Shown here: positions 37,683 to 41,247 of the stretch, one piece after another
How positions within the stretch are numbered: the stretch's first letter is position 1
How the letters are laid out: each line of letters opens with the position of its first letter
Source of the DNA: a virus
IMG/VR virus record: IMGVR_UViG_3300046616_000470
Coordinates: 1 to 41,247 of that record
Direction: 5' to 3' (one strand)
DNA: 41,247 bases
The notes under the pieces: model-generated
The model's database searches: none
Told to the model about the DNA's origin: nothing
The model's input: the letters and a program-made list of their open reading frames with translations, nothing else
Program-made: the position numbers and the translations under genes

Positions 37683-38717
37683 ATGCAACCACTTTTCCGC
37701 ATCGTCGCCGATGGCGCCGACATCACCACCTTGATCAATGATCGGCTAGTGTCGCTGCAGCTCTCCGATCGGCCCGGGATGGCCTCCGATTCGTTTGAGC
37801 TGCGCATTGATGACCGTGACGGCGCGGTGTCGCTGCCCGTCCGTGGCGCGAGCATCGAGGTCTACCTGGGGTATGCCGGCGCCGACCTGACGCGCATGGG
37901 CCGCTACACCGTGGACGAGGTGGCGGTTTCCGGCCCGCCGGACACGCTGGTGATCAGCGGCAAAGCCAGCGACATGCGTGGCAGCGGCAAGACCACGCGC
38001 AGCGGCAGTTGGGAGGACGTCAGCCTGGCGCAGATTGTGGGCGACGTTGCCGCGCGCAATGGCTGGCAGCCGTCGTGCCCGGTCGATACCCGGGTGCCAC
38101 GCATGGACCAGCTCAATGAATCCGACTTCAACTTCATCACCCGGGTGGCCAAGAAGCACGACTGCACGGCCAAGGTGGCCGATGGCAAGCTGCTGGTCCT
38201 GCCGCGACAGGGCGGGCAAAGCGCCAGTGGCAAGGACTTGGGTGTGATCACCTTGCAACGCAATGACGTGACCCGCTGGCAATTTCGCTTGAGCGACCGC
38301 AGCGCCCATCAGGGCGTCAGCACCCAGTACCAGGACCCGGTCAGCGGCGAGCTGCTGATCTCGCACCTGGACAATCCCAACGTGCCCGAGGGCATGCCGC
38401 CGGTGCACACCGATCGCCATATCTACCCGGACCGCACGGCGGCCGACGAGGCGGCGAAGGCACGTCTGGCCGCGTTCAACCGATCCACCGCCTCGGTGCG
38501 CCTCGACCTGCCCGGGCGTACGGACCTGTTTGCCGAAATCATGATCAAGGCGCAGGGCTTCAAGCGTGGGCTCGATGGTGAGTATTTGGCGGAGTCGGTG
38601 GATCACACTTTTACCCCGTCCGGGTGGACGGTGTCGGTGGAGTGCAACGGCGGAAAGGAGGGCAAGGCCAAGGCGTCAGGGAAACCGCAGAAGGTCGTAC
38701 TCGAAGTGCCGGATTGA
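37683..38717 (+). CDS. Tail hub protein gpD
   Basis: 344 residues. PLFRIVADGADITTLINDRL, SLQLSDRPGMASDSFELRID, then VPRMDQLNESDFNFITRVAK (hub signature) and FAEIMIKAQGFKRGLDGEYL match gpD (T4 gp27-like). It forms the trimeric hub carrying the spike. Last structural gene; in related prophages lysis genes usually come next, but none is found here. Confidence 0.92.
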   Translation: MQPLFRIVADGADITTLINDRLVSLQLSDRPGMASDSFELRIDDRDGAVSLPVRGASIEVYLGYAGADLTRMGRYTVDEVAVSGPPDTLVISGKASDMRGSGKTTRSGSWEDVSLAQIVGDVAARNGWQPSCPVDTRVPRMDQLNESDFNFITRVAKKHDCTAKVADGKLLVLPRQGGQSASGKDLGVITLQRNDVTRWQFRLSDRSAHQGVSTQYQDPVSGELLISHLDNPNVPEGMPPVHTDRHIYPDRTAADEAAKARLAAFNRSTASVRLDLPGRTDLFAEIMIKAQGFKRGLDGEYLAESVDHTFTPSGWTVSVECNGGKEGKAKASGKPQKVVLEVPD

Positions 38718-38729
38718 TTGCCCGGGCGC

Positions 38730-38882
38730 ATGAGTCGGCCCGAGTCAGAAGTTTCAAAAATCAAAGTAAAAGGAGCGGCCAGTCTAGATGCGTCAACATC
38801 CAGCCTGGCCACCGTCCCCGCAGATTGTCCCTGCAAGTCCCGCCAAGGCTCCTGCTCTGTGCACAAAGCAGAGCGAGCCTAG
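38730..38882 (+). CDS. Doubtful 50-residue frame between gpD and the methylase
   Basis: ATG 38730, in the same frame as gpD and four codons after its stop, reads MSRPESEVSKIKVKGAASLD with a Cys-containing end (DCPCKSRQGSCSVHKAERA). No clear ribosome site. It may be the scar of a deleted lysis or Com-like gene. Confidence 0.25.
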   Translation: MSRPESEVSKIKVKGAASLDASTSSLATVPADCPCKSRQGSCSVHKAERA

Positions 38883-38918
38883 CACCTGTTTATTTATACA
38901 GTAAAGGTCTTGCTATTC

Positions 38919-39713
38919 ATGTCTTCACCTATCATCCCTTGGATGGGCGGCAAACGCCGCCTGGCCGATCGCCTTATTCCGCTGTTTCCAACTCACGAAT
39001 GCTATGTTGAAGTCTTTGCCGGAGGGGCCGCGCTGTATTTCATGCGGCCCCAGGCGGCGCCCGTCGAGGTGCTCAATGACATCAACGGCGATCTGGTGAC
39101 GCTCTATCGCGTGGTGCAGAACCACCTCGAAGAGTTTGTGCGCCAGTTCAAATGGGCGCTCAGCTCGCGCCAGGTGTTCGAGTGGCAGAAGATGACCCGC
39201 CCGGAAACCCTTACCGACATCCAGCGAGCCGCGCGATTCTTTTACCTGCAACACCATGCCTTTGCCGGCAAGGTCTCCGGGCAGACCTTCGGTACCGCCA
39301 CCACTGGCCCGGCCATCAACCTGCTGCGCATCGAAGAAAACCTTTCGGCCGCCTGGCAACGTTTGTCGGGTACCTACGTGGAAAATTTGCCTTGGCTCGA
39401 CTGTGCCGAACGCTACGACCGTGCCCACACCTTCCACTACATGGACCCGCCGTACTGGCAGACCGCCGGCTATGGGGTGGACTTTCCATTTGAAAATTAC
39501 GAGCGGATGGCCGATTTCATGCGCCGCTGCAAGGGCAGGGTGATGGTCAGCATCAACGACCACCCGGACATCCGTCGAGTGTTCGAAGGCTTTCATTTTG
39601 AGACGCTGGACATCCGCTACACCACGACTAACCAGCGGCAGGGCAAGGCCGAGGTCAGTGGCGAACTGGTGATCATGAACTGGGAACCCGCTGCATTGGG
39701 AGGATTGTTTTGA
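38919..39713 (+). CDS. D12-class adenine-N6 DNA methyltransferase (Dam-like)
   Basis: 264 residues from ATG 38919 (AAAGG upstream; a TTG at 38910 is possible). IIPWMGGKRRLADRLIPLFP and EVFAGGAALYF (motif I, 33-36) bind S-adenosylmethionine; HYMDPPYW (176-179) is the catalytic motif IV. The order of motifs is that of alpha-group (D12) enzymes. It probably marks phage DNA against host restriction or alters late gene control. Solo methylase at the right end of the late operon, before the boundary terminator. Confidence 0.9.
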   Translation: MSSPIIPWMGGKRRLADRLIPLFPTHECYVEVFAGGAALYFMRPQAAPVEVLNDINGDLVTLYRVVQNHLEEFVRQFKWALSSRQVFEWQKMTRPETLTDIQRAARFFYLQHHAFAGKVSGQTFGTATTGPAINLLRIEENLSAAWQRLSGTYVENLPWLDCAERYDRAHTFHYMDPPYWQTAGYGVDFPFENYERMADFMRRCKGRVMVSINDHPDIRRVFEGFHFETLDIRYTTTNQRQGKAEVSGELVIMNWEPAALGGLF

Positions 39714-39725
39714 CGTGACAGCTAT

Positions 39726-39758
39726 CCAAAAGGAGACTCTCAGAGGCGTCTCCTTTGG
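39726..39758. terminator. Two-way terminator at the right edge of the prophage
   Basis: CCAAAAGGAGAC (39726-39737) pairs with GTCTCCTTTGG (39748-39758). A-rich and T-rich sides allow stopping of both the methylase and the converging TauD-type gene. The prophage-host boundary is probably close to here. Confidence 0.7.
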
Positions 39759-39768
39759 ACCGTTTTAC

Positions 39769-40629
39769 TTATCTGTAGGGTTTGTCGCCGATAATGGCCG
39801 CGCGCTCCATCTTGCGATGGCAAGGCGGATAGTCCATCACTGCATAGTGCTGGGTGCAGCGGTTGTCCCAAATCGCCACGCTGTTTTTCTTCCAGCGCCA
39901 ACGGACTTGATACTCGGGGTTGTAGGCCTGGCTAATCAAGTACTTCAGCAGGTCAACGCCTTTTTGGTTGTAGTCCTGACCGACACGGACACGTCCCTGG
40001 CTGTGGTAGTTCACGAAATGCGTAGCGTAGGCATTGACGAACAGCACCTTCTCGCCAGTTTCGGGATGGGTACGCACGACTGGATGTTCCGCATCCGGGT
40101 ATTGCGCCTTCATCGCCAGGCGCCTCTCCTTTGGCATGGCGGCGGCAAAGGAGGAATTGAAGCTGTGGTTGGCGATCAGGCTGTCGATTTCCTGCTTCAC
40201 ATCTATGGGCAGATTGTCATACGCCAGCACCATGTTGGCCCACATGGTGTCGCCACCGGTCGGTGGACATTCGATGCAACGCAGTACAGCACCCATCGGA
40301 GGCGATTCCCGCCAGGTGGCATCGCAGTGCCAGGCATTCTCGTAGCGATCCGCCGGATTCTCCGGGGTCTTGTAGATTTGCACCAGACCGGGGGCCTCCG
40401 GATGGCTGGGGAGCATCGGGTGGGTTTCAAGCTGGCCGAGACGCATGGCAAATGCTTCGTGGTCCTTGCGTGAGAGTTTGTCCAGATCCTGGTCGCGCAG
40501 GAATAGCACCTTGTATTTCAATAGCGCTGCATAAATTTCGTTGAACAACCCGTCATCGCGCACTGCGTCGCCAAGATTCACATTGTGCAGTTCCGCGCCG
40601 ATGGCACAGGTCAGTTGTTCGACTCGCAT
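39769..40629 (-). CDS. TauD/TfdA-family Fe(II)/2-oxoglutarate dioxygenase
   Basis: 286 residues. The iron-binding facial triad is visible as AWHCDATW (His101, Asp103) and CTQHYAVMDY (His261); the 2-oxoglutarate-binding Arg is in HRKMERAAI (272 or 276). Such enzymes oxidise taurine, alkylsulfates, aromatic ethers or related small molecules to release sulfite or sulfate. The substrate cannot be told from the sequence. GGAG site before ATG 40629. It belongs to host DNA rather than phage, reads toward the prophage, and shares its strand with the AraC regulator upstream. Confidence 0.9.
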   Translation of the reverse strand: MRVEQLTCAIGAELHNVNLGDAVRDDGLFNEIYAALLKYKVLFLRDQDLDKLSRKDHEAFAMRLGQLETHPMLPSHPEAPGLVQIYKTPENPADRYENAWHCDATWRESPPMGAVLRCIECPPTGGDTMWANMVLAYDNLPIDVKQEIDSLIANHSFNSSFAAAMPKERRLAMKAQYPDAEHPVVRTHPETGEKVLFVNAYATHFVNYHSQGRVRVGQDYNQKGVDLLKYLISQAYNPEYQVRWRWKKNSVAIWDNRCTQHYAVMDYPPCHRKMERAAIIGDKPYR

Positions 40630-40965
40630 GGCGTCTCCATTTCGATGGTTCTTGGCCGGACCGTAGGCGGGGCAGGTGACATCGTGCCTTGATGTACGGC
40701 GGCGCTTGTTATTGTTGATCCAAACTGTTCGGGTGCGCAGGGGGGATTCGTGTATCCGAAGATCTTGCTAGCCCTATCAGCAGAGCGGGGGCCGCAATCG
40801 ATATTAACTGGACCGAGAGCGATAACCTTTGCATTGCAGGACAATTTGTTGGCGTATTGGGACGCTGCAAGTGCGTTGCGGCGCAATGGGTAACGTCAGA
40901 TACGTCGAAGATAAGATGCCCGGCCAGCAGGCTAGTGAGTCGGCCAACCTTACCTCTCGTTCTAT
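40630..40965. other. Intergenic region upstream of the dioxygenase
   Basis: 336 bp between the AraC stop and the dioxygenase start, both on the minus strand. It should hold the dioxygenase promoter and perhaps AraC sites, but I see no confident promoter, repeat or gene. It contains no copy of the tRNA-Leu end. Confidence 0.5.
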
Positions 40966-41247
40966 TTATTCAGGCGATAAGGGCTCGGACGTCGCCTTGC
41001 TCTCTCTGTAGGAGGCGGCCCAAGCCGAAGGTGTCTTGCCGAACTGGCTGCGGAACCACCGTGAAAAATCACCGGCCGTGGAAAAGCCGAGCAGTTCGGC
41101 CACCTCATAAAATCGGCGTTTGCTGTTGGCCAAATACTCTTCGGCGAGTTCAGCCCGTACAGCGTTGATGATCGTTGTGACACTCTCACCCTCAGTTGCC
41201 AGGTGGCGGTTAAGGGTGCGTCGATGCATGCCAAGATGCTGGGCAAC
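40966..41247 (-). CDS. AraC-family regulator, C-terminal part (cut by window edge)
   Basis: 93 codons in the window; the gene continues past 41247. VAQHLGMHRRTLNRHLATEG is the first helix-turn-helix and YEVAELLGFSTAGDFSRWFR then QFGKTPSAWAASY the second, with the AraC signature. The N-terminal sensing domain is outside. Same strand as the dioxygenase downstream, so it may regulate it; that is inference. Confidence 0.88.
   Translation of the reverse strand, partial: VAQHLGMHRRTLNRHLATEGESVTTIINAVRAELAEEYLANSKRRFYEVAELLGFSTAGDFSRWFRSQFGKTPSAWAASYRESKATSEPLSPE

Noticed and set aside
38700-40965. Possible attR copy of the tRNA-Leu 3' end
   Set aside because: I looked for the T-arm/acceptor sequence and short forms such as TTCGGGCACC and found none; scattered GGTTC or GGCCG matches are too short.

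Overview
This window is a GC-rich Pseudomonas chromosome segment, most likely of the P. fluorescens group. The evidence is a conserved pgsA, the tRNA-Gly/Cys/Leu cluster behind it and RsmA/CsrA-like sequence. It carries a nearly complete prophage of about 38 kb next to tRNA-Leu.

Layout: (1) 1-1210 is host DNA: pgsA, tRNA-Gly(GCC), tRNA-Cys(GCA), tRNA-Leu(TAA). (2) 1218-7340 is the leftward early region on the minus strand: integrase, a DUF4224 protein, small phage genes and a phage CsrA. It is invaded by small plus-strand cargo genes (two zinc-ribbon proteins, a PIN-like protein, a 70-aa protein), and at least four of its genes are broken. (3) 7600-9200 is the immunity region. A LexA/S24-type repressor and a DUF1654 gene lie between two clusters of TGCCGCCGG operator-like sites, with a divergent Cro-like gene, in a lambda-like OL/OR arrangement. 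(4) 9229-13990 is the replication and delayed-early region: CII/YmfL-like regulator, O-like initiator with intragenic 22-bp iterons, DnaC-like loader, a second tyrosine recombinase, a zinc-finger protein and antiterminator Q. (5) 14322-16257 is an AT-rich minus-strand cargo pair, RloA-like AAA ATPase plus RloB-like TOPRIM-type protein, a candidate defence system, between Q and the late genes. (6) 16677-25916 holds a lambda S-like holin, an array of 13 GTTAAC sites before terminase, and a lambda-type head module (Nu1/A/W/B/C/D/E/FII/Z-like). (7) 25909-38717 is a P2-type contractile tail module (V, W, J, I, H, Tfa, FI, FII, E/E', T, U, X, D). (8) 38919-39713 is a D12-class adenine methyltransferase, followed by a two-way terminator. 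(9) 39769-41247 is host DNA again: a TauD-type dioxygenase and a partial AraC regulator.

The prophage is therefore a mosaic: lambda-like control and head on a P2-like tail (a myovirus). Most structural genes look intact, but I find no endolysin or convincing spanin, and no copy of the tRNA-Leu end at the right border. With the decayed left arm, this suggests a prophage partly domesticated while keeping cargo genes. The main unexplained items are the rloAB pair, the cassette-like left arm marked by a 17-bp repeat, the GTTAAC array, and a tail-chaperone frameshift exactly at a stop codon.
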